Below are positions 11,126-21,989 of a DNA stretch of 64,000 bases, one piece after another (positions within the stretch are counted from its first letter, which is position 1; every line of letters starts with the position of its first letter). The DNA comes from Ophioderma brevispina. Taxonomy: Eukaryota > Echinodermata > Ophiuroidea > Amphilepidida > Ophiodermatidae. The notes under the pieces were generated by a model. The model saw only the letters and a list, made by a program, of their open reading frames with translations, ran no database searches and was not told the origin of the DNA. The position numbers and the translations under genes are program-made. The stretch lies in NCBI GenBank assembly GCA_023653785.1, contig JAMKCH010005373.1, positions 17,607-81,606 of the forward strand. Reading direction: 5' to 3'.

Positions 11126-12348
11126 ATTTCAATATAAAAACATAGGCTGAATTTCGTATTTGCTCCTATACGGAATTAGAAATTTCACAATTTTGTACCA
11201 AAGAAACATCTTTCAGCTTAATCCTTCTTTGTACTTCAGACATCCACACACTCTTGAATTTGAACTTCAATCAACTTAACAAAATTTCTAAATGGTTTGA
11301 TGATAACAAACTCACTTTGAATGCCAAGAAAACCAAGTTTATGGTATTGGTACATGTCATGTTCTCAATAATTTTCAAAATGTTTCTCTGCACTGTATTG
11401 ATATATTGAAAGGTTGACCAGTTTAAATATCCTTGGTGTAATTTTTGATCCTCTGATGTCTTGGTGTGATCATATCAATCAAATGTCTGCATGTATTTCT
11501 AAACGTTGTGGTGTTATAAGAAGACTTAAATATATATGCCAAAAGATATCGTATTATTGTTCTTGGAAATTCAATTGTCATGCCACCTTTTGACTATTGC
11601 AGCCCCGTCTGTCTACCTGTACTAACATCTTATGAACACACTTCCAAGTTCTCAAAATAGATTATCTCGCATTATTTTATCACTGCCATTAAAACTCCTG
11701 TTAAAGACTTGATGTGTAACTGCAGTGGAACAAACTTAATGATCGGTTGTTACCATATGCTATGCTTATTTTTAAATGCTTCAAAGGTCTTGCCCCAGGT
11801 TACCTTTCCTCTCAGTTCACTTTTTTATCACTCAGTTCATTTTAAGGGTACCAGAAGTCAACCACAACCTCTTTGTATGAACCACCTTGGAACCTAATTG
11901 CAGGGAAACTTACTTTCCATATGAGAGCAACCAAAATATGGAACATTCTCCCTGTCTTATACCTCTGTAACTATAATACACTGAGTCATCTCAGCTTAAC
12001 GCATCTACATTGTACATCCCACCATAAGCTATTTTGTACTACTGGTAGATGTCCTAAATTCATTTATACTCATGCTTAATGATTTTTGTTCTGTGTTAGT
12101 ATTTTTTTTTTTTATCTTATGTTAAATGTTGTATAATTTCATTCTGTACCATTGTATATATGCAGGGCCTCCGTGGAAATCAGTGCTCTTGTCACTGAAG
12201 GGGCTACCCTGCCTAAAGAAAGATTAAATAAAATCCTTTCAGGTGAGGGTTATTTTAAATGGAAAGCTTACAATCAGGGCAAAAATCAGTAATTTCAATA
12301 ATTTTATAGGCACCTGCTAATATGTAAAATCTCTCGTTGCACCTTTAA
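11126..12348 (+). mobile_element. TTAA-7 MITE (5' truncated) split by a LINE
   Basis: 11126-11226 and 12232-12348 align continuously with the intact copy at 35707-36061. Shared blocks are ACATAGGCTGAATTTCGTAT, CTCCTATACG, AATTAGAAATTTCACAAT, GGAAAGCTT and the right end CTCTCGTTGCACCT-TTAA (TTAA at 12345-12348). The left end is missing. A LINE 3' fragment separates the halves. Confidence 0.8.
11227..12231 (+). pseudogene. Decayed non-LTR retrotransposon, 3' end of ORF2 (CR1/Jockey-like)
   Basis: This is a frameshifted relic of the C-terminal part of a LINE reverse transcriptase. Plus-strand peptides in order: WFDDNKLTLNAKKTKFMVL (near 11290), LGVIFDPLMSWCDHI (near 11433, one extra base after FKY), ISKRCGVIRRLKYICQK, MPPFDYCSPVC (near 11580), RLSRIIL, and LNDRLLPYAMLIFKCFKGL with APGYLSSQF. 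The order and motifs are those of the thumb and post-RT region of CR1/Jockey-type elements. The 3' end carries GATTAAATAAA. The insertion is flanked by AATCCTT on both sides (11220-11226 and 12232-12238). It is dead: stops and frameshifts are frequent and the catalytic RT core is absent through 5' truncation. Confidence 0.8.
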
Positions 12349-13902
12349 TGTCCAAGGCGATTCCACTAATCACACGAAACTTGCTAATGCCACTGAAACT
12401 ATCACATTTTCAGTGACAATTTTCAGCGTACCTTTTTCAGTGTTCATTACAGATTTTGGTGGATTTTTCAGGTATTTTAATTTCATAGTGTGAAAACTGT
12501 CACAGCGCGAACAATCGCTTGAACCTGCGTAACAATTAGAATGACTGATTGTTGTGGTATATGTTGTTTCACTGTTATCTTGTATACACCTGTGATTTTC
12601 ATGAATGGATGCATTGGTAGGATTGTGGGCGTAAATTATTTCATGTATTGTCAGACAAATCCAGTGAATTGTGCAACAGTTCGCCTTTCACTATGAGTTT
12701 TACCATACACGCTCCCCACGGCCAACACAGTTACAGTGGTTTCACTTGTACATACATTGACATCAATTGACCTTGTGTGATCTGGGTTTCATATATCATA
12801 CCCCAAAACCAGGGGGTGGTGTTTTTTCTAAATACATTGGGTGAATTAAAGCTACTGAACTGTGCCAGGATTGAGATTTACTAGCTCATAGTGTTTTGGA
12901 CTGATTTCTCTTGATTACATACTCTATCTACTTTAAAATATAATGTAAAATTTGGAAACAACACAAATGGTTTCACAGGTAATGTGTATGCAGTGGGATG
13001 GGCCACTTGTAGCCCAGGTTGCTCAGGTGCATGTCCCGCTACGATATCCCCTGTTTGTACCTACAATAGGGGAGGCATGGACCGACGATCCCGCTAGGTG
13101 AACAAGCGGATCACTTGCAGCAAAAGCCATAAATCTGGAAAGCAAATTAAAGCTGAAATGTGAGGTGTACACCGCCGGTTTTTTTTTCTTACTCACTTGG
13201 TAGCCCTGCACGACAGATACACTGTGTGCACCGCGGCAGCTACTTCAACATACACAACTGGCTAGATGTGATGCAGTAGCTGCAAGATAGGGCTTGCAAA
13301 GTACACAGATACAGTGATGCATCTACTGTACATTTCCTACCCCAATGACTACCCTGTAGTTGCTCACTCGGTGGAGAGAGGGGGATATGGGTAGACATTT
13401 ACCAGAGTAGACACACAGCTACCATGTAGCTATCCCGCAATTACCAAGTCACTATTTTGGAAATGGTCCAAAAATGCGACCACTTGTTCTCTGTTTACCA
13501 TTTTTAAAATTAGTTTGTTGAGGAAAACCATCACAATTTTGAATCGGGCATCAGCAAAGATCTCCCTGTATTCCCACATATTAAATAATAACAAAAAAAT
13601 TGGCCATGAGAAATCTAGGCGTGCAAGAGTCGATGTAACCACGTAGCTACTCTGCAACAGTGCAGACAGCCGCTGTGTGTACCCGTCAATGTGGGAAACA
13701 CAATCCTGGTCAGCAACTCTACGTGTAGTGGGTAGGTAATCATGTCTGCTCGCTGGTAGCTGCATGGCAACTACCATGAAAAAATTGGCTGTGTAATTCT
13801 GTGGATTTGTCAAACGTAATGTTTAAATAATTACATTAATGTTAAGAGATAGATGCAATTGAATAACCTATACCTGTTCAATCAACCTCATGATTCCGAA
13901 TG
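12349..13902. other. Non-coding, no recognised gene
   Basis: It contains a 65 bp match to 9121-9186 (GAACTGTGCCA..TAGCTCATAGTGTT, at 12834-12898). A GTAGCTAC-rich stretch lies at 13210-13690. A 127-codon minus-strand open frame at 13430-13813 has no recognisable domain and is probably chance. Confidence 0.45.
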
Positions 13903-14770
13903 TTAAGACACTATCAGTGATTTGTTAAATCAGAAAATCAAAAAAAAAATCAAAAATCAGATTTTTTTTGCATTTCATTGTAACAAGTATAAGCGTACCT
14001 AACATACCCCACGAGTGGTAAGACGGAAAGCAACCTAATAAGGGAAAATCATACATTTTCGTCATTACTGTCTGTACGGACACTTACTAATTCCCACACC
14101 ACTAAATAGATCTGGTCTGGCACCCTCTGGCCGAAAAGTGTTTGGGAAAAAGGTAAAAAATGCACCGTCCCTAAGTTAAAATTGAAAAATAGTAGAAACT
14201 GGAACTTCCTGGGCCATATTTTGTGTTAGAAATTATTTTAAAGATAAAAATCAGCACAATGTCAAGACAAAAAGGTTGTGAGCTTACTACTGAGTAATTA
14301 CAGTACTAATTTTACACCCATCCCATAGGATATTTTTGACTAGAAGCCACAGTTTTTCAGAGGGGATCGGAACTCATCGTTTGTCTTCATGCTTCAGTAG
14401 CTCGAAAACTCTGTGGTCAACTTATGGATTCTTCTTGCTGAATGGGATCAGAGTCTAGAAGTCCCAAGGTAATGCATAATTTAAGCAACTGAGTTGCTTC
14501 GTTAATGAGAAATTTACGTTTTAATTAGGGCCATTTTTGTACATAAACCAATGGCAATTTTATTTGGTGGTGTGCAACCCAGTACGACAACCCATAATTC
14601 CCTGAGATTCATATCATTGAGCGCTGCTGTTTTCTTCCTTTTCTGATTTAATTTTTTCATCGCAAAAAATAACTTTGCGACTTCACAAATTTTGTTCCTT
14701 CAATTATAGGCAATTTCTGCAAATTCCAAATATTTTGAATCTTCGGGTGAATCACTGATAGTGTCTTTAA
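13903..14770 (+). mobile_element. TTAA-6 MITE, copy 2, with nested insertion
   Basis: The ends are TTAA-GACACTATCAGTGATTTG and AATCACTGATAGTGTCT-TTAA. The copy is 868 bp. Removing the nested element at 14095-14574 leaves about 388 bp, close to the 356 bp of copy 1. Confidence 0.85.
14095..14574. mobile_element. Nested element with CACACCAC inverted ends
   Basis: The left end CACACCACTAAATAGA and inverted right end CACACCACCAAATAAAA bound sequence absent from the other TTAA-6 copies. No clear target duplication is visible, so the exact boundaries are approximate. Confidence 0.55.
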
Positions 14771-14819
14771 TGTGTTTTTTTTTTTCAGGTGGGCGAGTAG
14801 GGGTGCACTAGGGCTAGTT

Positions 14820-15168
14820 TTAAAGGTACTATCAATGATCCACCCAAAAGGTCATATATTTAAAATTAGGAGTATAAAAGTAAGGATAAGTCTGTAGAAT
14901 TCATGTAAGTTCTATTTTTTCAATACATAATGCCAAACTAAGGAAGAAACAGCACTGTTCAAAGATATAAATCTCCATTCAATTAAGTGTTGTATAAAGT
15001 GTCCATTTAGACAGAAATGACTAAAATATCCAATTTTGTCTTTATTGGGTTGGCTTTTCCACCTTTGCAGGGTATGTTAGTATAGCATACTTGTTACAGA
15101 CATGCAAAAATGTGAGTTTTATTATTTTTTTTATTTTCTGATTTGTCAATCACTGATTCTGCCTTTAA
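14820..15168 (-). mobile_element. TTAA-6 MITE, copy 3 (inverted)
   Basis: It is flanked by TTAA on both sides, with left end AGGTACTATCAATGATC and right end AATCACTGATTCTGCCT. The interior (CTTGTTACAGACATGCAAAAA, stopping short of the full stretch) is the reverse complement of copy 1, so it lies in the minus orientation. Confidence 0.75.
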
Positions 15169-15418
15169 ACTTTGTCATTCTGAATATAATGGTGGCTTTG
15201 CCGCAGTTATAGATGGTTTGTTGTTTATGTTTATACAATTGAGGACTTCAGGCAAACCGGTTAGCTAATTTCAATGTTCAACTTTTGTATTTCATTATTC
15301 TGAGTGACAATAAAATTATATCTCAGTAACCATCAAGTTTAATTGAGAAGGGGGCTTTCAGCAAAATGAAGCACCAAAAGGGGCACATAAGCTGAAACTG
15401 GCATGACCATTTTGCTTG

Positions 15419-15481
15419 AGGTTTGATGGTGTCAATTTTCATTATATGATGCCATCTATGAAAATTGACACCATCAAACCT
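15419..15481. repeat. Perfect 23-24 bp hairpin
   Basis: AGGTTTGATGGTGTCAATTT and its exact inverted copy are separated by a loop of about 17 nt. It could be a tiny fold-back element or a hairpin RNA precursor. Nothing in the sequence proves transcription. Confidence 0.7.
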
Positions 15482-15895
15482 TGTACATTAGGAAAGACAT
15501 CCTAATTTCATATTGCAAGGCCTGTCTTGATTTCATAAATGCAAGACCTGATTGTGTAATAAACATTTGGCTCCACAAAAGGGACTAGAATTATGTTTCT
15601 ATCCTTTGAAGTATCTTGGATAGACATTGGTCCTAATTTGACAATGTTAGTGTAATGAACATTGGCATGACATTGGATAAAAGAAATATTTTCTCCTCTA
15701 ATTGGTAATAGACTTGGGTCCTAACTGTGTAAGTCCTGATTGTATTATGAACATTGGCACCACAGAATAAAAAGGCTGGGTGTGCATCTCAATCATGTAA
15801 GTTAAGATACACTCTGTTGTTGATTTTATATTGCAAGACCTGATTGTGTAATGAACTTTGGCACAGTCAAAAACAAGGACAACAAGTTAACCTGA
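15482..15895 (+). repeat. Degenerate tandem repeat
   Basis: The phrase GCAAGACCTGATTGTGTAAT followed by AACWTTGGC recurs with decay at about 15540, 15740 and 15836. Irregular spacers lie between. Confidence 0.55.
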
Positions 15896-15901
15896 AAGCA
15901 C

Positions 15902-16050
15902 CGGGCGTATCCAGACCTGGCTTTTTTAGGGGTACCCCAGGGGCGAAATGACCTCTGTAGCTGAAAATAGGCTGATTTTGCATGTTAGGCTGATTTTGCA
16001 TGAACCCCTGGGGGCGTGTGCCCCAAAGCGCCCCCAAGATATGCCACTGG
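15902..16050. mobile_element. Short element with GGCGTATC-type inverted ends
   Basis: The left end GGGCGTATCCAGACCTGG pairs loosely with the right end GATATGCCACTGG. Inner GGGGTACCCCAGGGGCG and CCCCTGGGGGCG also pair. AGGCTGATTTTGCATG is repeated inside. Similar ends bound 61687-62014. Confidence 0.55.
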
Positions 16051-16520
16051 AAAGCACTAGAATGAGGTACTTATCCCATAAAATAGGATGTCGATCTTGA
16101 TCTTGCAATGCAGTCGTAATGTGTTACGAACCTTGACGCTTAATAAGTAATAACAGATTTTGACAAGCCCTACAAAGGGACAGGCCTTGACATTGCTTAC
16201 TACAAATACACAGCACGCCCACACATGTGACATGCTTATCTATAGTTCTTTAATTGCATGAATTGGATTACATTGTACACCCCTCCTGGAATGCGCATGC
16301 TTCAAGTAGTCCACTCTTTGAGTTGCAAGTAAACAAAATCGTCTTCAACCGTGTGTTGTTATTGGCAGAGACGTGAATTTATAGTGAGCAAAAAAATTAA
16401 TATGATGTCAATCAGAGATACTGTAGACCTCACAGGGTTAAATGTTGTATGCAGAATACCATATTTTTGGTAATAAATGCCCTGGGAGCGTGAATTTGTT
16501 CAAAAAGAGGGCCTTTATTG
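16051..16520. other. Non-coding, no recognised gene
   Basis: No repeat or exon is recognised. The last nine bases (CCTTTATTG) form the left target duplication of the next element. Confidence 0.4.
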
Positions 16521-16684
16521 GGGAGTTTCCGTAACCTGACCCATCTGACACACTTTTTTCTGACACACTTATGAATTTGGAAACCCTTCACAGAATAAAG
16601 GATATGTTTATTCCGTTAAGGTTTCCGAATTCATAAGTGTGTCAGAAAAAAGTGTGTCAGATGGGTCAGGTTACGGAAACTCGC
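16521..16684. mobile_element. Fold-back MITE with 9 bp target duplication (Mutator-like)
   Basis: Arms of about 65 bp are almost perfect inverted copies, starting GGGAGTTTCCGTAACC and GCGAGTTTCCGTAACC. CCTTTATTG is present on both sides (16512-16520 and 16685-16693). A 9 bp duplication is typical of Mutator-like elements. No coding sequence is present. Confidence 0.85.
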
Positions 16685-16693
16685 CCTTTATTG

Positions 16694-17689
16694 TAGGTCA
16701 TCTGTTCAGTTATATTTCTATTGTAAACCATAACCAGTGCCATCTGGAATACCCCGGTGCTCCTGCACAAAAAGGATCGATGTTTGAACAAGCTCAACAA
16801 TGTCAACAACAAGAAACATGTTGGTGCTGGGCACCAATGTATGCCCCGCGCAATGGCAGACTTATTTAAAACATCCGAAAATAGCCAAGAATTGAGAGAT
16901 AAATAACATTTTCCAAACAAAAAAATGCTAGTGTATGTGACTTTTATTGAAAACTGATGGTATAAATAGTGGTATCGTAAACTTAACTTAAGTTCACTAT
17001 ACTCTTGTTGAAGTTTACTGTAGTACCTAAATAGTCGACTCGACCATCGTAACTGATGCCAGCTGTCAAGAAATTGTCAATATTTCTGAATATGCAATGA
17101 TATAACCAGGCACTGCTGGCACTTCGCCCAACTGGTGTGTATAGATCAGTGTATTAATTGACCCCACTTCAACACGTGGAAATAGAACCTTGTACAGATC
17201 CAATATAAATTTGTATAAAAACACTGAAAATACAATCTATCTCACACTGTATCATCATTTTACTTACAAAAAAACTATTTTGTGTTTGCATTAATATTTA
17301 TGCCATGTTCATCACAACCATTACGTAATTTTAGCACTGTTCATCATTTTCAATTGTCATGAAAAATTGTTATGACCAAGGCTCTTCAGGCTTCAATGCA
17401 GCAAAATCTCCATGTCTGTCAAGTTACTCAACATCTATAGCCCCGCGCTCCCGCGCGGGGCAATGACTGCATCACCAAAGCTGTATGAAAATGGTGTATA
17501 ATATGTCCAGTAAAATGGACACGTACAGAGAGGGTCATTTCTACTATAATCTACATTTGCAAATGGTATCTAAACACCATATTGCTGAGTTGGGCACAAA
17601 ATAGCCAGTTTCAGGCTTGCAAATCTGCCATATTTGACAATCGAGATTGTTAATTATCCATCTATAATTGGGTGTGTGACATGATTTTT
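16694..17689. other. Non-coding, no recognised gene
   Basis: A GC-rich hairpin (GCCCCGCG, six-base loop, CGCGGGGC) lies at 17440-17461 and stands out in AT-rich surroundings. No exon is seen. Confidence 0.45.
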
Positions 17690-18095
17690 GTGTCGCCTGC
17701 CTTAAGGCAGAAAGACACATAGGGATCACTGTTTTTTTTGATGTCTGTTGTTGTGGTGGTGAAAAAGGGTTAACATTTGCCTGTAGGCCTAATATCTGCA
17801 TACTTTGATGGATTTAAATCAAACTTGAGTCATAGGTGCACCATTGGATCCCTCATTTGTTGATGAGGTCAAATGTCACATGTCAAGGTCAAAGGTCATG
17901 TGAGGTCAAGTTGCAAGATAGGCTGGAAATGTAAAATTGACCTCAATTGAAAAGTTCAATTGGAACCAAACTTGAGTGATAGGTACAACATTGGATCCCT
18001 CATTTGTTGATGCGGTCAAAGGTCACATGCCAAAGTCAAAGGTCATATGAGGTCTATCATTACAAACTGCGACTGCAGGCGACTCATGCGGTCCG
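17690..18095 (+). repeat. GGTCA-rich repeat with two tandem units
   Basis: Units at about 17816-17930 and 17960-18050 share AAACTTGAGT, ATTGGATCCCTCATTTGTTG and runs of GGTCAAAGGTCA. The outer parts TGTCGCCTGCCTTAAGGCAG and GACTGCAGGCGACTCATGCG look like element ends. Direct GGTCA pairs spaced by one base match the nuclear-receptor DR1 consensus. Confidence 0.65.
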
Positions 18096-18441
18096 AGGAC
18101 TCTCAACAACCATTGTGCCCTATAGAATGATTGGGGAGACATGCCAACCCAGAGAGTTTTGACCAGGACAAAGCTTGAAAATCATGCTAAATCTGTCCTT
18201 TTTTGCCTGTTCACCTCCTACCAGGAAATCTGCCCTAAAATTACCTTCAACCTGGAAAATATGCCCCCTCTGACTATAGTGACCCCTGTTATGCCCCTGG
18301 CCCAAATGCATCACTGGGTGATCAGATGATCCACGTACGTTTCAACATACCTCAACCATGAAAACGGCCGTACCGAGGCAATCGACCAAGGGTAACAGGA
18401 TTAACAAGTTGTCATGATGATCTGCTCCAACAAGTGCTAAA

Positions 18442-18595
18442 CAGTGTGCAAATTCCTTTGAAAATTTTGTATAGCAGTTTTTGGGATGCTTTTATATATG
18501 TAGCATTGTAAAAAATGCTATACAAGCCAAAATTTGTGTAGCAGTTACTTCAAAATGGTAGCATTTTGCTATGCTAAACAGGAATTTGCACACAG
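18442..18595. mobile_element. hAT-type MITE (154 bp) with 8 bp target duplication
   Basis: The terminal inverted repeats are CAGTGTGCAAATTCC and GGAATTTGCACACAG. GTGCTAAA occurs on both sides (18434-18441 and 18596-18603). An 8 bp duplication with CAG-type ends is the hAT signature. The interior has a second hairpin, GTAGCATTGT/AAAAATGCTATAC. Confidence 0.85.
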
Positions 18596-18659
18596 GTGCT
18601 AAATGGGACCAAATGCACCAGAATTGCATGAAAGTTAGTTCAATTTACATTAGGCCAAA

Positions 18660-19000
18660 GTTGTTTACAATCCCTCTCATTTTCAGCCTTCTGGTATATG
18701 AAGTTAACTTTTTATGCCAATTTTCCTATACAAATGGGCCATTTTTTTCAAATTTTCTCAAATTTGTTAGAAAATTAGTTACATTTCTCTCAATCTGAAG
18801 CCAAATTTTCTCAAATTTGTTGGAAAATTAGTCCAATTTCCACAATCTGATGCCAAAATTTTCAAAATCTGCTAAAAAGGTCAAAATTTGTGAGCAAAAA
18901 TGGCAGATTTTTGTTCAATTTGGACCAAAATCGGTATCTCTGATATAGTTATGAGTCCTTTTTGGGAAAAATTGGTGTAGATACGGGTCCTGCTTCCATA
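18660..19000 (+). repeat. Dispersed AT-rich repeat, copy 1
   Basis: It shares CAATTTCCACAATCTGATGCC, in slightly altered form, plus a TCTGATATAGTTATGAGTCC-like segment with 21590-21800. TTCTCAAATTTGTTRGAAAA is repeated within it. Boundaries are approximate. Confidence 0.5.
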
Positions 19001-19003
19001 CTT

Positions 19004-19800
19004 GCAGAGGCACGTCCCTACCCAAACCAAATTTGACAACCCCCGGGATTCAAGTGTTGATACATAACTATTAATAGACTAATAACACAATAATGTTGAA
19101 CCATAGTTACACTGAAGGTTTTGGCGACTCCAGGATTAGTTCTTTTCAGTGCATGTAAAAAAAATGTAAACAGGGCATGTTGTTGCTCATAAAACATGCC
19201 CAAGTTCTATATATAGTACTGCTATTGCCAAACAACAGCTTAACAAGGGTTTAAGTATGAAACACATAAATCACCCTTTCTATTGGTAAATGTATCATCC
19301 GCAGGCAAACAATTGACATGGAATTTACAACTTGTAAAACGATGTTCGCATGCACAAAAATGTTTACAACTTTACAAAATGACAAGAATATGCACAAATG
19401 AAGCATTCGTTTACATTTTTTCTGTTTTGTAGGCTTTAAAAGAAATTACACATTTTGTGTGCATGCAATATTCAAAGGTTTCGCTAGTGATAAGGTTTCA
19501 TGAAAATATGATGTCATGAAAATGAGTTCTCTTCACCTCGCAAAAATATGCTCTGCGGTAATTTCCAACGGTATGCAGGAAGTGCCAAAAAGCAGTAGTG
19601 AGTGACTTCTCGACTTTCGGTTGTATTCATAGTTTGTGAACTGGAACCAAGGGTATTAGTCTTGCTTTCATTTTATGTCATATTTTGTTTGTATTATTTT
19701 GGCAAATTGGAAAGAATTTGTATTTTATTTTTCTTTTTTCTGTGTGTTGTTTGTTATATGGGGATAATCACATAAGACATATTTGTATCAAACAGTGTGA
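19004..19800. other. Non-coding, no recognised gene
   Basis: No family or exon is recognised. Confidence 0.4.
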
Positions 19801-20157
19801 TTAAAGGGGGATGGCCCGTTTAATGATATGAAGTTTTATTCTTGTAGATTGGCATTCACCCAAAAACCCCACCTGTAAAGTTCGCGCCGATATTTCAATG
19901 CGTTTTCATGGGAGAGCAGAAAACGTGATTCGTAAGCCCTAGCAGACTGTGTAAAATAATACTTGGTCGCCCAAATTGGTGTTAACATTTTCGCTCTTAA
20001 TGCCAAACCAAACATCCTTTGGTCCTAAGATTTCACAGGGTGGGGGGTAATTGAGGAAAAATAGTAGCTTTCGTTGATACCAAAAATGTTGACCAATTCC
20101 GTTAAAATCTGTGGCTTCTGGTGGACGAGGCTATTATGACGGGCCATGGACCTTTAA
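19801..20157. mobile_element. TTAA-8 MITE (357 bp)
   Basis: The ends are TTAA-AGGGGGATGGCCCG and CGGGCCATGGACCT-TTAA. The right TTAA (20154-20157) is also the left TTAA of the next element. Confidence 0.8.
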
Positions 20158-20509
20158 AGGGGCAACAAGAGGTTTTGAGAGGCACCCAAGTATTGTCATA
20201 ATATTTAATTTCATATAGATAGACAATCAATAGACTTCTTACCTAGTATTTGTCTAGAACGTTCTTAAAGAGCGAAAAAAAAAAAGGTTGATTGGCATTA
20301 TGCGTCTATTGCAATGTAAAAATAGGCTGAATTTTGTATTGTGCTCTTATACGAAATTAGAGAAAATTCAAAATGTTTGCTACCAAAAGAAGCAACATTT
20401 CTCAGCTTATCCTTAGATGGGAATTTTTGATGGAAAGTTTTAAATCAGGGCAAAATCAACTTTGTTTTTTAGGGAACCTGATATGTGAAATCTCTCGCTG
20501 CACCTTATG
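20154..20509 (+). mobile_element. TTAA-7 MITE, copy 2
   Basis: It aligns with 35707-36061. The left end is TTAA-AGGGGCAACAAGAGGTTTT. The right end is AAATCTCTCGCTGCACCT followed by TATG, a decayed TTAA. Interior landmarks are ATAGGCTGAATTTTGTAT and CTTATACGAAATTAGA. Confidence 0.85.
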
Positions 20510-20879
20510 GTGCCAGCACACAAAATATTTGTATCACAATATAGTAAGTTATGTCATGAATGTGTCAATGAATTACTTAAAGCCGTACCATCACCAGACC
20601 ATCTCTTCCTAGCTATAAGCCATTGTGAAAGTAGTCTTTGGTCAACGACTCGTGGGATGGGGGAGGGGGGGTGAAACTCAAAGAGGTTCACAGAACTAGC
20701 TGTTACAACGTTGGCTCCCCTTGAGCTGTAGTACCTGGTAGTTTCTTTTTCAAGAGTAATACAGTTACAAGGTTCTGTAACCACAGACTATGGTGGAAAA
20801 GACGAGTGTACACATGCTTGTATTTTGAGAGTGGGCCCTCTCTGACTGTGAAGGAGTGGGCAGTGTTTAGTAGGCTACA
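20510..20879. other. Non-coding, no recognised gene
   Basis: No repeat or exon is recognised. Confidence 0.4.
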
Positions 20880-21260
20880 GTGGCGCAAAGCTTCTATAAG
20901 ATTGGTGGCCCAAAATGGTCCTGGAGCACATTGCTGGAGAATATGGTCCTGGAGCATACTATCTGGCCAAAAAATATTCTAAGTTCCAATATGGTCCAGG
21001 ACCACCTTATTTCATATGGTCCGGGAACATTAAATACAAAATATAGTCCAGGAGCATATGTAAATATGCTGAATATGCTTCTGGATCATATTTGAATACA
21101 CAAAGGGCCAGGAGCATATGGCAATATGCTCCAGGAGCAGTGGAGAATATTCTAAGTCAAATACTGCGCTCCAGGTCCATATTTGCATATGGTCCTGGAG
21201 CATGTGCATTAAACAATTTACTTAGATATTCTTCCAGATTACTTAGGTCCTGAGCAGCTG
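20880..21260. repeat. Cluster of GGTCCAGGACC / GCTCCAGGAGC palindromes, copy 1
   Basis: About ten short palindromes occur, including ATGGTCCAGGACCA, ATATGCTCCAGGAGCA and TATGGTCCTGGAGCAT. They are separated by AT-rich spacers such as AATATTCTAAGTCAAATACTG in near form. The block aligns with 31090-31400. There is no coding sequence. Confidence 0.8.
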
Positions 21261-21989
21261 AAAACAGGATGCTCTCATTTGGGACCCCTGATTGGTTTCA
21301 CCAACAAGGTTTGTCCTTTGAATTTGCCCCACACCTTCCGGCTAGCTGTGTTAGCAGTAGTTCCAATCGCATGGTGCAAAAGCACAACTTGACTTTTATT
21401 GAAATGGTTGTATACCTCCGAGTCCCGTGTTTCCAATAATTCGGGATTGAGGCTGCAGAAACAATGGCTTAAAAAGATGAACTAATCCGGTGTAGATCCA
21501 GGGGAGGAGGGTTACTCAACACAAATGGTCATACTGGGACGTGCCTCGATCCAACGTGGATCTCAGTTTAGGCTCTGGTATCTGAATGACCCTTGTTTTC
21601 TGCCAATTTGGTATAGGATGGGACCCGTTTTAAATATTTCTAAATTAATTGTTTTGCAAAATTAAGTGTCAATTTCTACAATCTGAGCCAAAATTCCCAA
21701 ATGTGCAAAAACGGTCACTTTTTAGAACAAAATTGGAAAATTGTGTACTCATTTTAGCCCAAATCTGCCATCTGGAATAGCTATGGGTCCCTTTTTTAGG
21801 TGCACAGGTTGGGGTGCCTTCATTATGTGGATGATGTCAAAGGTCATGACCAATGTCATCAAGGTAATCGGAGGTCTGTTTATACAGACTGCAAATGCCA
21901 GGGGGATGACGCCAGCTTTTACTTGCAGTATTTTGATATGAATGAGTTGCACTGAGGTGGTTATGAATGCATTTATGATCATCTATTTT
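21261..21989 (+). repeat. Unassigned, containing dispersed AT-rich repeat copy 2
   Basis: 21590-21800 is a diverged copy of 18660-19000 (CAATTTCTACAATCTGAGCC, CTGGAATAGCTATGGGTCCC). The remainder is unassigned. Confidence 0.45.

Noticed and set aside
13430..13813. 127-codon minus-strand open frame
   Set aside because: No recognisable motif, no matching exon signals, and it lies in repeat-like DNA.
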